From CALFVT01 sp039989855 (GTDB lineage: Bacteria > Pseudomonadota > Alphaproteobacteria > Caulobacterales > Maricaulaceae), in NCBI GenBank assembly GCA_039989855.1, contig JBDXGZ010000015.1, positions 25,161 to 89,160 on the forward strand: DNA of 64,000 nucleotides, read 5' to 3'. The notes below the pieces were generated by a model. It saw nothing but the letters and a program-made list of their open reading frames with translations. It did no database searches and was not told the origin of the DNA. Position numbers and translations under genes: made by a program. This document shows, one piece after another, positions 53,730-62,848 of this stretch. Within the stretch, counting starts at the first letter, position 1. Each line of letters begins with the position of its first letter.

Positions 53730-53782
53730 ATTTTAAATTGTAAGGCTTGCATATATCACGAGTTTGTGATTACTTCGTGATC

Positions 53783-53814
53783 AACAAGAAAAGGGTGAAT
53801 TCTTGTTTTTTTTT
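53783..53814 (+). terminator. Terminator after rbfA
   Basis: AACAAGAA (53783-53790) pairs with TTCTTGTT (53800-53807), 9-nt loop, run of T to 53814. It splits the infB-rbfA unit from the lipoprotein and truB. Confidence 0.8.
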
Positions 53815-53834
53815 AAAACTTATGAGGGATTTTC

Positions 53835-54152
53835 ATGAAAAAACATATTTTTACTTTAACAGCTATTGCTGCAATCGGTTTGTCTGCATGTTCGCATACA
53901 GAAAAAGTCGCGACAGTTAAACCAACAGATTCTAAAATGACATGCGAAGAAATAAATCAAGAATTTTCTGATCTTGAGACAGTATCGGCCCAAGCCAAAA
54001 AGAACAAAGGTGCATCTGGAACGAATATTGCCGCTGCAGTCTTTTTCTGGCCGGCTGCAGTTGGTAACTATCTTGATGCAGAAAATGCTGAGGAATTAGT
54101 GCAAGAGAGACAAGAAAACCTTGTTGCTTTGTCCACGAAAAAAGGTTGCTAA
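53835..54152 (+). CDS. Small lipoprotein, unknown function
   Basis: 105 aa. The signal peptide ends in the lipobox LSAC (Cys19). The mature region has a short Gly/Ala hydrophobic stretch (NIAAAVFFWPAAVGNYL, about 68-84) typical of small envelope lipoproteins, flanked by charged helices, and a terminal Cys that could pair with Cys near residue 37. It is inserted between rbfA and truB, normally adjacent, and has its own terminators on both sides, so it looks like an acquired or lineage-specific single gene. Confidence 0.75.
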   Translation: MKKHIFTLTAIAAIGLSACSHTEKVATVKPTDSKMTCEEINQEFSDLETVSAQAKKNKGASGTNIAAAVFFWPAAVGNYLDAENAEELVQERQENLVALSTKKGC

Positions 54153-54178
54153 ATTCAGCAATATTAACTTGATGATTT

Positions 54179-54203
54179 ACGCGCCTTTACGGCGCGTTTT
54201 TTT
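54179..54203 (+). terminator. Terminator after the small lipoprotein gene
   Basis: ACGCGCC-TTTAC-GGCGCGT followed by seven T, 27 bp after the stop. It lies only 19 bp before the truB start, so truB must be transcribed by read-through or from a promoter overlapping this site. Confidence 0.88.
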
Positions 54204-54221
54204 ATGCCATAAGTCGTGATT

Positions 54222-55151
54222 ATGGCACGACGTAAAAAAGGAAACCCCGTCCACGGATGGGTCGTACTCGATAAGCCGCTGACGATGGGATCGACCTCGG
54301 CAGTTGGGAAAGTGCGCTGGCTATATACGGCGCAAAAGGCGGGGCATGCGGGAACGCTTGACCCGCTTGCCACAGGGGTTCTGCCGATTGCTCTCGGGGA
54401 GGCGACCAAGACGGTTGCCTTTATGATGGACGCGGCAAAGTCTTATGAGTTTACCGTCAAGTGGGGCGAAAACACCTCGACGTGGGATATGGAAGGGGAG
54501 GTCACAGCGATCTCTGACGTGCGCCCGTCTGCGGATGATATATTTTCGATTTTGCATGAATTTACCGGCGAGATTTCGCAAATGCCGCCAAAATTCTCGG
54601 CTCTTAAAGTGGACGGAAAACGCGCTTATGATCTGGCGCGCGCAGGAGAGGACTTTGCCCTGAAAGCGAGGCCCGTGCGCATTGATCATCTGGATTGTGT
54701 TGATGCAACGGAGCATACAGCCTCCTTTATTGTTGATTGCGGAAAGGGGACTTATGTGCGCTCGTTAGCGCGAGATATAGCGGCGCGACTCGGGACGTGC
54801 GGCCATGTGGTTCGCTTGCGCCGCACACGGGTGGGAGTATTTGATGAAAAAGACAGTTTTTCAGTGGACGACCTCGAAAAACTGCCTTATGAGGGCCGCG
54901 TTTTAGAGGCATTGCGCCCTGTTAAGACCGTTCTGGACGACATCCCGGATCTGGCCGTAACGGAAAATGATGCCATTCACCTGAAACACGGACGGGCCAT
55001 CGCCCTTTCTTCATATGACACTCGGCAGCTTGCAGGCGTCTTACAGGATGCACAAGAGCCGCTTATATTAGCGTTATATGAGGGGAAATCGCTGGCGCTT
55101 TGTGAAATTCGCGAGGATGCTTTGCATCCGAAACGGGTTTTTAATTTGTAG
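54222..55151 (+). CDS. truB: tRNA pseudouridine-55 synthase
   Basis: 309 aa from ATG 54222 (GTG 54216 also in frame). The catalytic Asp is D47 in GHAGTLDPLATGVL; HGWVVLDKPLTMGST (11-25) and YVRSLARDIA are further TruB motifs. It makes pseudouridine 55 in the T loop of tRNAs and acts as a tRNA chaperone. No clear Shine-Dalgarno is seen, and a terminator stands just upstream. rpsO follows after 18 bp. Confidence 0.96.
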   Translation: MARRKKGNPVHGWVVLDKPLTMGSTSAVGKVRWLYTAQKAGHAGTLDPLATGVLPIALGEATKTVAFMMDAAKSYEFTVKWGENTSTWDMEGEVTAISDVRPSADDIFSILHEFTGEISQMPPKFSALKVDGKRAYDLARAGEDFALKARPVRIDHLDCVDATEHTASFIVDCGKGTYVRSLARDIAARLGTCGHVVRLRRTRVGVFDEKDSFSVDDLEKLPYEGRVLEALRPVKTVLDDIPDLAVTENDAIHLKHGRAIALSSYDTRQLAGVLQDAQEPLILALYEGKSLALCEIREDALHPKRVFNL

Positions 55152-55169
55152 AAATAACGGAGATATACG

Positions 55170-55439
55170 ATGTCGATTACACCACAGCGCAAAGCTGAAT
55201 TAATCGCAGAATATGCAATCAAACCCGGTGATACGGGTTCCCCTGAAGTTCAAGTTGCGATCCTAACGGACCGTATTGTAGCACTGACGGAACATTTTAA
55301 AACGAATAAAAAAGATAATCACTCACGCCGCGGATTGCTCCTTATGGTCAATAAGCGCCGTAGCCTGCTTAGCTATGTTAAGAAAAAAGACGAAGCTCGC
55401 TATCAGGATTTGATTAAAAGATTAGGCCTACGTCGCTAA
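55170..55439 (+). CDS. rpsO: 30S ribosomal protein S15
   Basis: 89 aa. [36 protein letters not shown] and [24 protein letters not shown] are canonical S15. It binds the 16S central domain. It is in the conserved truB-rpsO-pnp order. Confidence 0.98.
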   Translation: MSITPQRKAELIAEYAIKPGDTGSPEVQVAILTDRIVALTEHFKTNKKDNHSRRGLLLMVNKRRSLLSYVKKKDEARYQDLIKRLGLRR

Positions 55440-55463
55440 AGCGTCGTAACTAACCTATGCAGG

Positions 55464-55487
55464 GTCGCCACGTGGCGGCCTTTTGCA
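55464..55487 (+). terminator. Hairpin terminator after rpsO
   Basis: GGTCGCCA/TGGCGGCC stem (one G-T wobble) with CG loop and TTTT, 25 nt after the stop. It probably allows partial read-through into pnp. Confidence 0.6.
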
Positions 55488-55524
55488 CATTTCAGGCCCT
55501 ATCAAGAGGGTAGGTCTGAGACTC

Positions 55525-55539
55525 GCGTGACGATCACGC
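55525..55539 (+). promoter_or_regulatory. pnp leader hairpin
   Basis: GCGTGA-CGA-TCACGC is a perfect 6-bp stem; further weaker pairings (CATACA/TGTATG) lie between it and the pnp start. In other bacteria the pnp leader forms an RNase III/PNPase-sensitive structure for autocontrol; the same may hold here. Confidence 0.35.
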
Positions 55540-55606
55540 ACCCAGCCATACATAAAGAAAATTTGGCTGTTTTGTATGTACGATGAAAAGAAAGTTTTTG
55601 TACGAT

Positions 55607-57817
55607 ATGTTTGATAAACACACAGTAGAAATTGATTGGGCTGGACGTCCTCTCATCTTAGAAACAGGCGGCATGGCCCGCCAAGCAGACGGCGCGGTTC
55701 TCGCCACTTACGGAGACACAAAGCTCCTCGCGACAATTTGTGCCGCGCGCTCAGCCAAGCCGGGTCAAAGCTTTTTCCCGCTGACTGTTAATTACATGGA
55801 AAAGTTTTATGCGGCTGGTAAAGTCCCAGGCGGATATTTCAAACGCGAAGGCCGTCCTACAGAACGTGAAACATTGATTGCACGTCTAACAGACCGTCCG
55901 CTTCGCCCGCTTTTCCCTAAAGGATTTAAAAACGAAGTTCAGGTTGTTATTACTGTTCTTCAACATGACCTTGAAAATGAGCCAGACGTTCTGGGCATGA
56001 TCGCGGCCTCTGCTGCGCTTGCTATTTCAGGCGTTCCGTTTGCAGGCCCGATTGCGGCGGCGCGTGTTGGTTTGATTGACGGCGATTATGTTCTAAACCC
56101 AACTTTGCAAGAGCTTGAAGAATCCGAGCTTGATCTGGTTGTTGCGGGAACAGACGACGCTGTCATGATGGTTGAAAGCCAAGCGAAAGAACTCACAGAA
56201 GAGCAAATGCTCGGTGCAGTTATGTTTGCTCACGAATCTGGGCAAGAAGTTATCGACGCGATTAAAGAGCTAACGAAACTTGCTGGTAAAGAGGCATGGG
56301 TATTTGAAGCGCCTGATCTCTCTGCTGAGAAAAAAGCTGTGGCGAAACTCGCTGAAAAAGGCGTGAAAGCGGCTTATAAGAAAACAGACAAAATGGAACG
56401 CCAAGCAGCACTCCGTGAAACAAAGTCTGACGCTTGGGCAGCTCTTGGTGCGTCTGAGGAAAATCCAGACGGCATCAACGACGCGGTCTTTAACGACGTG
56501 TTCAAATCAATCGAATCTGGTGTGGTGCGCTCTAGCGTTATCAAAACAGGTAAGCGGATTGACGGTCGTAAGCTTGATCAGGTTCGCCCGATTGTATCGG
56601 AAGCAGGTCCACTTCCACGTACACATGGTTCCGCTCTGTTCACACGCGGTGAAACACAAGCGCTTTGCGTGGCAACACTTGGTACATCAGATGATGAGCA
56701 ATATGTTGATCAGCTAACAGGTACGATTAAAAACAAGTTCTTGCTTCACTATAACTTCCCTCCATATTCTGTCGGTGAGACGGGACGTATGGGCGGAACA
56801 TCACGCCGCGAACATGGTCACGGTAAGCTCGCATGGCGCGCGCTTCAGGCGGTTCTTCCAACCGTAGAAGACTTTCCGTACACAATTCGTTTGGTCTCTG
56901 AGATCATGGAATCAAATGGATCATCATCAATGGCAACTGTTTGTGGCTGTTCACTGGCTATGATGGATGCGGGTGTGCCGATTAAGCGCCCTGTATCTGG
57001 TATCGCTATGGGTCTTATCAAAGATGATGACGGCATTGCTGTCTTGTCTGATATTCTTGGCGACGAAGATCATCTTGGTGATATGGACTTTAAAGTGGCA
57101 GGTACTGAGCACGGTATTACGTCGCTTCAAATGGACATTAAAATCGCAGGTATCTCTGAGGAGATCATGACGACAGCGCTTGAGCAAGCCAATGCGGGTC
57201 GTCTTCATATCCTCGGCGAAATGGGCAAAGCGCTTGATACATCACGGACTTCTGTTGGTGAATTTGCACCGCGTATCGAAACGATGAAAATCCCAGTGGA
57301 TAAAATCCGCGACGTGATTGGTTCGGGCGGTAAAGTTATCCGTGAAATCGTTGATACAACAGGCGCTCGCGTGTCTGTTGAAGATGACGGATCTATCAAG
57401 ATTGCCTCTAACGACCAGAAATCTATCGACGCTGCGAAAGAGTGGATTGTCTCTCTAACGGCGGAACCAGAAGCTGGCGTGATCTACAAAGGTAAAGTTG
57501 TCAAAGTTGTCGACTTCGGGGCTTTCGTGAACTTCTTTGGTAAGAAAGACGGACTTGTCCATGTGTCTCAAATCAAGCATGAGCGCGTGAACCACCCATC
57601 TGACGAACTAAAAGAAGGCCAAGAGGTCTTTGTTAAACTTATGGGCTTTGATGACCGCGGTAAGGTTCGCCTTGCGATGAAATATGTCAATCAAGAAACA
57701 GGCGAAGAGCTTCCACGTGAAGAGCGCTCTGGTAAAGATGACAAAAAAGCTGACGTGAAGAAAACGCCGAAGCCACGTCGTCGCCGTCGTAACAATAAGA
57801 AGGATGAGGAAGAGTAG
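55607..57817 (+). CDS. pnp: Polyribonucleotide nucleotidyltransferase (PNPase)
   Basis: 736 aa from ATG 55607, chosen because family members start MFDxxx; an ATG at 55583 adds eight residues. Neither has a good Shine-Dalgarno. Two RNase PH domains with [13 protein letters not shown] and [14 protein letters not shown], then the KH domain ([15 protein letters not shown]) and S1 domain ([17 protein letters not shown]), and a Lys/Arg/Glu tail. It degrades RNA 3'-5' with phosphate and is part of the degradosome. Confidence 0.97.
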   Translation: MFDKHTVEIDWAGRPLILETGGMARQADGAVLATYGDTKLLATICAARSAKPGQSFFPLTVNYMEKFYAAGKVPGGYFKREGRPTERETLIARLTDRPLRPLFPKGFKNEVQVVITVLQHDLENEPDVLGMIAASAALAISGVPFAGPIAAARVGLIDGDYVLNPTLQELEESELDLVVAGTDDAVMMVESQAKELTEEQMLGAVMFAHESGQEVIDAIKELTKLAGKEAWVFEAPDLSAEKKAVAKLAEKGVKAAYKKTDKMERQAALRETKSDAWAALGASEENPDGINDAVFNDVFKSIESGVVRSSVIKTGKRIDGRKLDQVRPIVSEAGPLPRTHGSALFTRGETQALCVATLGTSDDEQYVDQLTGTIKNKFLLHYNFPPYSVGETGRMGGTSRREHGHGKLAWRALQAVLPTVEDFPYTIRLVSEIMESNGSSSMATVCGCSLAMMDAGVPIKRPVSGIAMGLIKDDDGIAVLSDILGDEDHLGDMDFKVAGTEHGITSLQMDIKIAGISEEIMTTALEQANAGRLHILGEMGKALDTSRTSVGEFAPRIETMKIPVDKIRDVIGSGGKVIREIVDTTGARVSVEDDGSIKIASNDQKSIDAAKEWIVSLTAEPEAGVIYKGKVVKVVDFGAFVNFFGKKDGLVHVSQIKHERVNHPSDELKEGQEVFVKLMGFDDRGKVRLAMKYVNQETGEELPREERSGKDDKKADVKKTPKPRRRRRNNKKDEEE

Positions 57818-57852
57818 CGAAACGCTAACGCCTTAATCTGAATAAGATTTTA

Positions 57853-57878
57853 AACCCGCCTTAACGGCGGGTTTTTTT
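57853..57878. terminator. Terminator between pnp and the convergent XRE gene
   Basis: AACCCGCC-TTAAC-GGCGGGTT followed by a T run on the plus strand (to 57878) and by TTTAAAATCTT on the minus strand. It serves pnp well and the leftward XRE gene weakly. Confidence 0.88.
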
Positions 57879-57893
57879 ATGGCTTTGATTCAA

Positions 57894-58097
57894 TTACTCT
57901 GCGGTATCTTGATCATCAAAGATATCTTCGATGGACAGATTAAACAGCCGCGCAATTTTGAACGCGAGGGGAAGGGACGGATCATACCGCCCTGTCTCTA
58001 TGGCATTGACGCTTTGGCGGGACACACTAAGAAGCTGGGAGAGTCGTTCCTGACTCCATCCTTCCTGCTGCCGTAAACTTTTAAGGTGATTTTTCAC
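57894..58097 (-). CDS. Small XRE-family regulator (YozG-type)
   Basis: 67 aa, GTG start directly after the TGA of the upstream membrane protein. It is almost only a helix-turn-helix: KSLRQQEGWSQERLSQLLSVS then RQSVNAIETGRYDPSLPL, with the SRQSVNAIE recognition helix of this branch. Such regulators typically control an operon with a small membrane protein, as here. The large inverted repeat upstream of the pair is its likely operator. Confidence 0.9.
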   Translation of the reverse strand: MKNHLKSLRQQEGWSQERLSQLLSVSRQSVNAIETGRYDPSLPLAFKIARLFNLSIEDIFDDQDTAE

Positions 58098-58559
58098 TCA
58101 GCAATCATTCCCATCTAAAAAGCTATTTCGTCGTCCATGGACGATGCAATAGCGTGTATATTGAGAATAAAGAATATAACAAATTAACCACAGGGCTGGC
58201 ATCAGGTGAGGTGTAATAAGGAACGCACCCTGATTTTGACCTTGATAAGCTATATTAATCGATATCGTCATCACAAACATTATCATTGTTGCCGTGGTCA
58301 TGGACCAATTGCGTAGTCGACGTTCGAACATGTCTTTGCGGTAAGGCACGCGTACGCTCCATAAAGCAAAAGCGAATGTTCCCATAATTAATACAGCGCC
58401 CATAAAGGTGTCTAAATTATTATTTATTAAAGGCGGGGTTTCCGGCGCGGTGGTGAATATGTGCGTATCTGCAAAAAACGCGCAAGCGAAGGCGATGATA
58501 CTTATGGTGAGGTGCCAAGTAAATTTTGTCCAGTGTAAGTCCACTTTTTCTTCGGTCAT
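58098..58559 (-). CDS. Four-TM membrane protein paired with XRE regulator
   Basis: 153 aa from ATG 58559, with GGAGG 5 nt upstream. Four membrane segments are predicted, starting near residues 15, 50, 85 and 115. It carries no motif I recognise. Loops contain the charged VRVPYRKDMFERRLRNW. Membrane proteins next to YozG-type regulators often sense or respond to envelope or redox conditions, but the role is unknown. It is the first gene of the two-gene operon. Confidence 0.75.
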   Translation of the reverse strand: MTEEKVDLHWTKFTWHLTISIIAFACAFFADTHIFTTAPETPPLINNNLDTFMGAVLIMGTFAFALWSVRVPYRKDMFERRLRNWSMTTATMIMFVMTISINIAYQGQNQGAFLITPHLMPALWLICYILYSQYTRYCIVHGRRNSFLDGNDC

Positions 58560-58655
58560 AATACCCTCCATTATTTTATGATGGCAAAGAGAATAATGAC
58601 CACGGCGGCATATATGGCGATATCTGTGTTAGAGGATCGGTGGCACAAGCATAGC

Positions 58656-58669
58656 TTAAAACGTTTTAA
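58656..58669. repeat. Perfect palindrome TTAAAACGTTTTAA in the 5' leader
   Basis: A 14-bp perfect palindrome, in form TTAA-N6-TTAA, lies between the promoter and the start of the four-TM gene. It may be a second operator or chance in AT-rich DNA. Confidence 0.3.
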
Positions 58670-58687
58670 CATAATTTACTCCTAGTA

Positions 58688-58742
58688 TGTCAATGACGCT
58701 TTACATAGACAAGCACACTTTACATGTCAAGCGTCATTGACA
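58688..58742 (-). promoter_or_regulatory. Promoter and large inverted-repeat operator of the XRE/4-TM operon
   Basis: Perfect 14-bp arms TGTCAATGACGCTT (58688-58701) and AAGCGTCATTGACA (58729-58742) flank a near-consensus minus-strand promoter: TTGACA (58730-58725), 17-nt spacer, TATGTA (58707-58702). The motif CTTTACAT occurs twice inside. Bound regulator would enclose the promoter fully. Confidence 0.7.
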
Positions 58743-58832
58743 ATTAATGGTATTGAAAGAGGTTCCGCTTTTGATTTGTCGAAACAAGAGTGGAGCGTTA
58801 GGTTAGGGGTGAAGCTATAGGAGACATTATTA

Positions 58833-59900
58833 ATGGATTACGCAAAATTGGATCGTCGAACAGTTCTAACGGGTATGGCAGCGTTTGCTTTTGCGGGGTG
58901 TAGCAAAGCGATTACGGCACAAGATAATGACACAGCAGTGGCCCAAAAAAAAATCAGGGGGTGGTCGATATCGCCCTCATTCCCAGAGGCGGTGCAGGAA
59001 ATATACCCGTGTGCGCACAAGGGGCGAATTCACTTAGCGGGCGGCTTTACGGCGCAAAGTGGGATGATTACAGGCCCAACGGCCGCGCATCATGTCTGGG
59101 CGCCTGGTACCTCAGCGTGGGAACGAGCCTTAGACTTACCCGTTGCGCGGCACCACCCACATCTTATTAGTTTTAACGATCAGCTTTTAGCCTTTGCGGG
59201 ATTTGAAAGCACAGTCGACACGCCCTTTGCACAAGGAGCGTGGACGATTCAACAAACGGGATGGGCCTTGTCAGCTGATGGAATGAACTGGCTGGATATG
59301 CCCGAAATGCCTGCGCCTGCGGCCGAGGCGGTTGTCGGCGTGACAGGCGATAACGTCCTGCATCTTGCAGGCGGTCGCACATGGCAGACGGCAGGCACAA
59401 CGGGCGGGTGGCGAGACCATATTGATACGGACCATCATTTTGTTTTATCAGATCTGGACGGACCGTGGGAGCAGGCTGCGCCCTGCCTGTATAAACGTAA
59501 TAGTGCTGCGGGTGCGGTGATTGATGGTCACCTGCATAATGTCGGCGGGCGGCAAGTTGGCGGTGGCAATGTCGCATATCATACGGTCTATGATCATAAA
59601 GAAGACCGTTGGCACACGCTTGCCCCAATGCCGCAAGCGCAAGGGGGCCTCGCGGCGGCCGCTATTGATGGAGAACTCTATGCCTTTGGTGGTGAGTTTT
59701 TTGACAATGGCGGCGGTGTCTATCCGCAAGGCTGGGTCTATGACCCTGCGCGGGACGGTTGGGCCACTTTGCCTGTCATGCCTAATCCGCGACACGGCCT
59801 CGGGGCGGTGGCTCTAGGGGCAGATATTTACGTCATTGGCGGTGCTCTAAAAGCGAGCGGCATTGAGACCTCGGCTTTGGTGGAGCGTTTCACCCCGTAG
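58833..59900 (+). CDS. Tat-exported kelch-repeat lipoprotein
   Basis: 355 aa with TAGGAG upstream. The N-terminus LDRRTVLTGMAAFAFAGCS combines a twin-arginine motif with a lipobox Cys (Cys23), so a folded lipoprotein is likely. The body is a kelch beta-propeller of about five to six blades: the G-G pairs recur in LAGGFTA, HLAGGRTW, HNVGGRQVGG, AFGGEFF and VIGGALK, each with a W-x-x-L/M-P strand. Kelch propellers bind ligands or carry oxidase sites; no catalytic motif is seen. It precedes the siderophore receptor, though 286 bp and a separate promoter lie between. Confidence 0.85.
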   Translation: MDYAKLDRRTVLTGMAAFAFAGCSKAITAQDNDTAVAQKKIRGWSISPSFPEAVQEIYPCAHKGRIHLAGGFTAQSGMITGPTAAHHVWAPGTSAWERALDLPVARHHPHLISFNDQLLAFAGFESTVDTPFAQGAWTIQQTGWALSADGMNWLDMPEMPAPAAEAVVGVTGDNVLHLAGGRTWQTAGTTGGWRDHIDTDHHFVLSDLDGPWEQAAPCLYKRNSAAGAVIDGHLHNVGGRQVGGGNVAYHTVYDHKEDRWHTLAPMPQAQGGLAAAAIDGELYAFGGEFFDNGGGVYPQGWVYDPARDGWATLPVMPNPRHGLGAVALGADIYVIGGALKASGIETSALVERFTP

Positions 59901-60074
59901 CCAGTATGGCTGATTTTCATGAGAGACTTGGATCGCCCAAAGAAGGCCATTACAAAACAGTGTTTAGGGCTAGGGTAATCAACTCAAATAAAGAATGACG
60001 TGTCCATAAGAATGGGGCCCATAAATCAAGCTCTTCTTTTAACCCTGGAAGAAAAAATACAAAAAACTTGCTTT

Positions 60075-60119
60075 TGCGAGTAATTCGCACTTGCGCCGTG
60101 CAAAATAGACACCTATAGG
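60075..60119 (+). promoter_or_regulatory. Fur-like operator and promoter of the siderophore receptor
   Basis: The palindrome TGCGA-GTAAT-TCGCA (60075-60089) resembles iron-responsive Fur sites of related bacteria. It directly precedes a promoter TTGCGC (60091-60096), 17-nt spacer, TATAGG (60114-60119). The rest of the 286-bp gap shows no gene. Confidence 0.5.
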
Positions 60120-60186
60120 CTTTCTGTAATTGAGAATGACTTGCAACAAGGAGTTGCTCGTCTTTAAGGGTCAGAGGACATATCCC

Positions 60187-62322
60187 ATGAGAGTATCATT
60201 TAAACTATTGCAAGGCTGTGCCGTTTCAGTGTTGGCTTTAACAGGGTCGCTCGCCGCGGCACAAACAGCGAATGACGACGAAATCATCGTTAACGGTCAA
60301 TATCTATATAATAGTCAAGTGAACGCATTAAAATCGCCAACCCCGATTATTGATGTCCCGCAAAGCTTATCGATCACTACAGCTGACCGGATTATTGAGC
60401 AAGGCTTCGATTCTATTGGCGACATTGTTCTTTATACACCGGGCATTAGCCAATCACAGGGCGAGGGGCACAGAGACGCAGTTGTCTTTCGGGGTGTGCG
60501 GTCTACGGCTGACTTCTTTATTGATGGTGTGCGTGATGATGTTCAATATTACCGCTCACTTTATAATCTTGAGCAGGTGGAAGTGCTTCGCGGGCCGAAC
60601 GCCTTGTTCTTTGGGCGCGGCGGCACAGGCGGCGTTATTAACCGGGTGACGAAAAAAGGCGTTACCGATGAAAACTTTGTCGGCTATAAGGCATCCGTTG
60701 ATACGTTCGGCGCTTTCGACGTGGCCGCTGATATTAATTACGCTATTAACGACACGGCTGCATTTCGCTTGAATGCGAATTATGAGAGTTTGAATAATCA
60801 CCGCGATTTCTTTGATGGTGACAGATATGGTATCAACCCAACGCTTCACCTTGAGATTACGCCTGCGACAACGATTGATGTGTCTTATGAATATGCTGAC
60901 CATGAACGGTTCATAGACCGAGGGATCCCGTCTCTTAATGGTGAGCCTGCTTTTGATCTGGAAGACATAACATTTGGTGATCCTGAAAATAACTTCACGA
61001 CCCTTGAGGCCCATGTCTTTAACGCAACGGTTTCGCATCAATTTAGTGATAATATCAAAGGTAACTTAACCGCCTTTTACGGTGACTATGATAAAGTTTA
61101 TTCAAACTTCTTTCCAAGTGATGAATTTGATATCGCAAATAACGCTGTAGAGCTCGATGGTTATATTGATACGACTCAGCGTGAACGCTTCCTCTTGTCG
61201 GGTAATCTTGTGGGTGAATTTGACACAGGCGGCTTTGGCCACACAATTGTTGTTGGTGGTGAATATATTGATACCTCTTCAGATCAAGACCGTTTGAATT
61301 CTGTTTTTGATACGAATAATGACGACCAAGAGTTTATCCAAATCTCAGCAGATGAATCATTTAACTTTGTGGGCGGTGTGGGCCTCAATAGAGATGGTAA
61401 CCTTGCAACATCAACCTTCACTGACTTGAACGATGATACCCGCGTAGGCGTAGAAGTGTTCTCCGCCTATGTTCAGGACGAGATTGCCGTTACAGACTAT
61501 CTGGATATTGTTATCGGTGCGCGCTTTGATAGTTTTGATATTGAGGTGTTTAATGTCCCCGCCAATGAGACACTCCAGCGGACTGACGAAGAGATTTCGC
61601 CGCGTTTGGGTGTTGTGCTTAAACCGCGTGAGAATATCTCTCTCTATGGGAGCTATAGTGAGAGCTTCTTGCCGCGTTCAGGTGAGCAGTTCACGGATAT
61701 TAACGGCGGCGACGATGCGCTTGACCCGAATACGTCGGAAAACCTTGAATTGGGCGTGAAATGGGATTTTTCCGATCGTTTCAGCTTCACAGCGGCTGTC
61801 TTTGATATTGAAAACAGCTCCCCTCAAGCGAATGATGAAAACCCAGATACGCTTGATGTTATTGACGCTGAAGTTCAGGGCTTTGAAGCCTCTATTCAAG
61901 GCAATATCACCGAGCAATGGTTTGTCTCAGCGGGCTATAGCTATCTTGACGGCAATCAAGTGGACGTCGACGTGGACGCGAACGGCGTTGAGTTTCAAGT
62001 GGATTCGGATCTGAGTCTGCGTGAGCTACCAGAGAACACCTTTAATATTTGGACGACATATGACGTGACGTCTCAGTTCGGACTTGGAGCTGGCCTGAGC
62101 TATCAGGACGAGAGCTTTGCCGGTAACAGTAATAATGTAACCTTGCCAAGCTTCACGCGTGTAGACGCCACAGCCTACTATAATGTTTCCGATGACCTGC
62201 GCTTACAGGTGAATATAGAAAACCTGTTTGATGAAGAGTATTTCCCAAATTCACATACAGACAATAACATCACAGTTGGTGCGCCGCTAAACGCTAAATT
62301 CACTGTGAGTGGCCGTTTCTAG
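60187..62322 (+). CDS. TonB-dependent siderophore receptor
   Basis: 711 aa from ATG 60187, with AGAGGA 9 nt upstream; an earlier ATG at 60130 lacks a signal peptide context. The signal peptide ends SLAAAQ. The plug has VPQSLSITTADRI, DIVLYTPGI, FRGVRSTADFFIDGVRDD and VEVLRGPNALFFGRGGTGGVINRV, the FhuA/FecA-type siderophore class. The beta-barrel ends in the outer-membrane signature with terminal Phe (SGRF). It takes up a ferric siderophore, ligand unknown. TonB/ExbBD are not in the window. Confidence 0.93.
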   Translation: MRVSFKLLQGCAVSVLALTGSLAAAQTANDDEIIVNGQYLYNSQVNALKSPTPIIDVPQSLSITTADRIIEQGFDSIGDIVLYTPGISQSQGEGHRDAVVFRGVRSTADFFIDGVRDDVQYYRSLYNLEQVEVLRGPNALFFGRGGTGGVINRVTKKGVTDENFVGYKASVDTFGAFDVAADINYAINDTAAFRLNANYESLNNHRDFFDGDRYGINPTLHLEITPATTIDVSYEYADHERFIDRGIPSLNGEPAFDLEDITFGDPENNFTTLEAHVFNATVSHQFSDNIKGNLTAFYGDYDKVYSNFFPSDEFDIANNAVELDGYIDTTQRERFLLSGNLVGEFDTGGFGHTIVVGGEYIDTSSDQDRLNSVFDTNNDDQEFIQISADESFNFVGGVGLNRDGNLATSTFTDLNDDTRVGVEVFSAYVQDEIAVTDYLDIVIGARFDSFDIEVFNVPANETLQRTDEEISPRLGVVLKPRENISLYGSYSESFLPRSGEQFTDINGGDDALDPNTSENLELGVKWDFSDRFSFTAAVFDIENSSPQANDENPDTLDVIDAEVQGFEASIQGNITEQWFVSAGYSYLDGNQVDVDVDANGVEFQVDSDLSLRELPENTFNIWTTYDVTSQFGLGAGLSYQDESFAGNSNNVTLPSFTRVDATAYYNVSDDLRLQVNIENLFDEEYFPNSHTDNNITVGAPLNAKFTVSGRF

Positions 62323-62328
62323 ACCTTT

Positions 62329-62361
62329 AGGCCATTTAATATGTAAATTATGGCCTCTTTA
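62329..62361 (+). terminator. Weak terminator after the siderophore receptor
   Basis: AGGCCAT (62329-62335) pairs with ATGGCCT (62350-62356), an AT-rich 14-nt loop, then CTTTA. A second small hairpin GCGCT-TTGAC-AGCGC follows at 62370-62384. Confidence 0.45.
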
Positions 62362-62453
62362 TGGCCTCTGCGCTTTGACAGCGCGGGGGTCTTTGTGTAT
62401 GTGGCCTGTGCTTTCACATGGAAGCTTTGATTCACCGTAATAAAGAGGGCTGA

Positions 62454-62795
62454 ATGTCAGGATTTGCTGGACATAATTTTAATGACCGTTTGAAGTCTCA
62501 AAAAGAGGCTAAACTTGCCATGCTAGAGCGGGCAAAGAAAAAGCAACTTGACCCAGAAGCTAAGGCTAAGAAAATGGCTGAGCGTGCCGAACGAAATGCG
62601 CGCCGCGAAGCTCGTGAAGCCGAGAAGGCCACCCAGCGTGCTGAAGAAGCTGCACGCCTTGAAGCTGAACGTATTGAAGAAGAGCGTAAAGCTCAACTCG
62701 CAGACGAAGCCCGTGTAAAAGCTGAGGATGAACTTCGCAAAGCTCAAAAAGCGCGCCGCGATGCGCGTTACGCCGCGCGAAAGAAGCGTCGTTAA
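62454..62795 (+). CDS. DUF6481-like charged helical protein
   Basis: 113 aa with GAGGG 5 nt upstream. After a short start (SGFAGHNFNDRLKSQKEAK) the protein is one long Lys/Arg/Glu/Ala helix, ending RKKRR. This form matches the small DUF6481 family of alphaproteobacteria, whose role is unknown; nucleic-acid or ribosome binding is possible from the basic end. It is a single gene with its own terminator. Confidence 0.8.
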   Translation: MSGFAGHNFNDRLKSQKEAKLAMLERAKKKQLDPEAKAKKMAERAERNARREAREAEKATQRAEEAARLEAERIEEERKAQLADEARVKAEDELRKAQKARRDARYAARKKRR

Positions 62796-62822
62796 AAATA
62801 GCGATGCGCTGTCTGTATGAAA

Positions 62823-62848
62823 GCCGCCTGTTAAGGGCGGTTTTTTTT
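62823..62848 (+). terminator. Terminator after the DUF6481-like gene
   Basis: CCGCC (62824-62828) and GGCGG (62836-62840) with a 7-nt loop and eight T. Confidence 0.85.
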
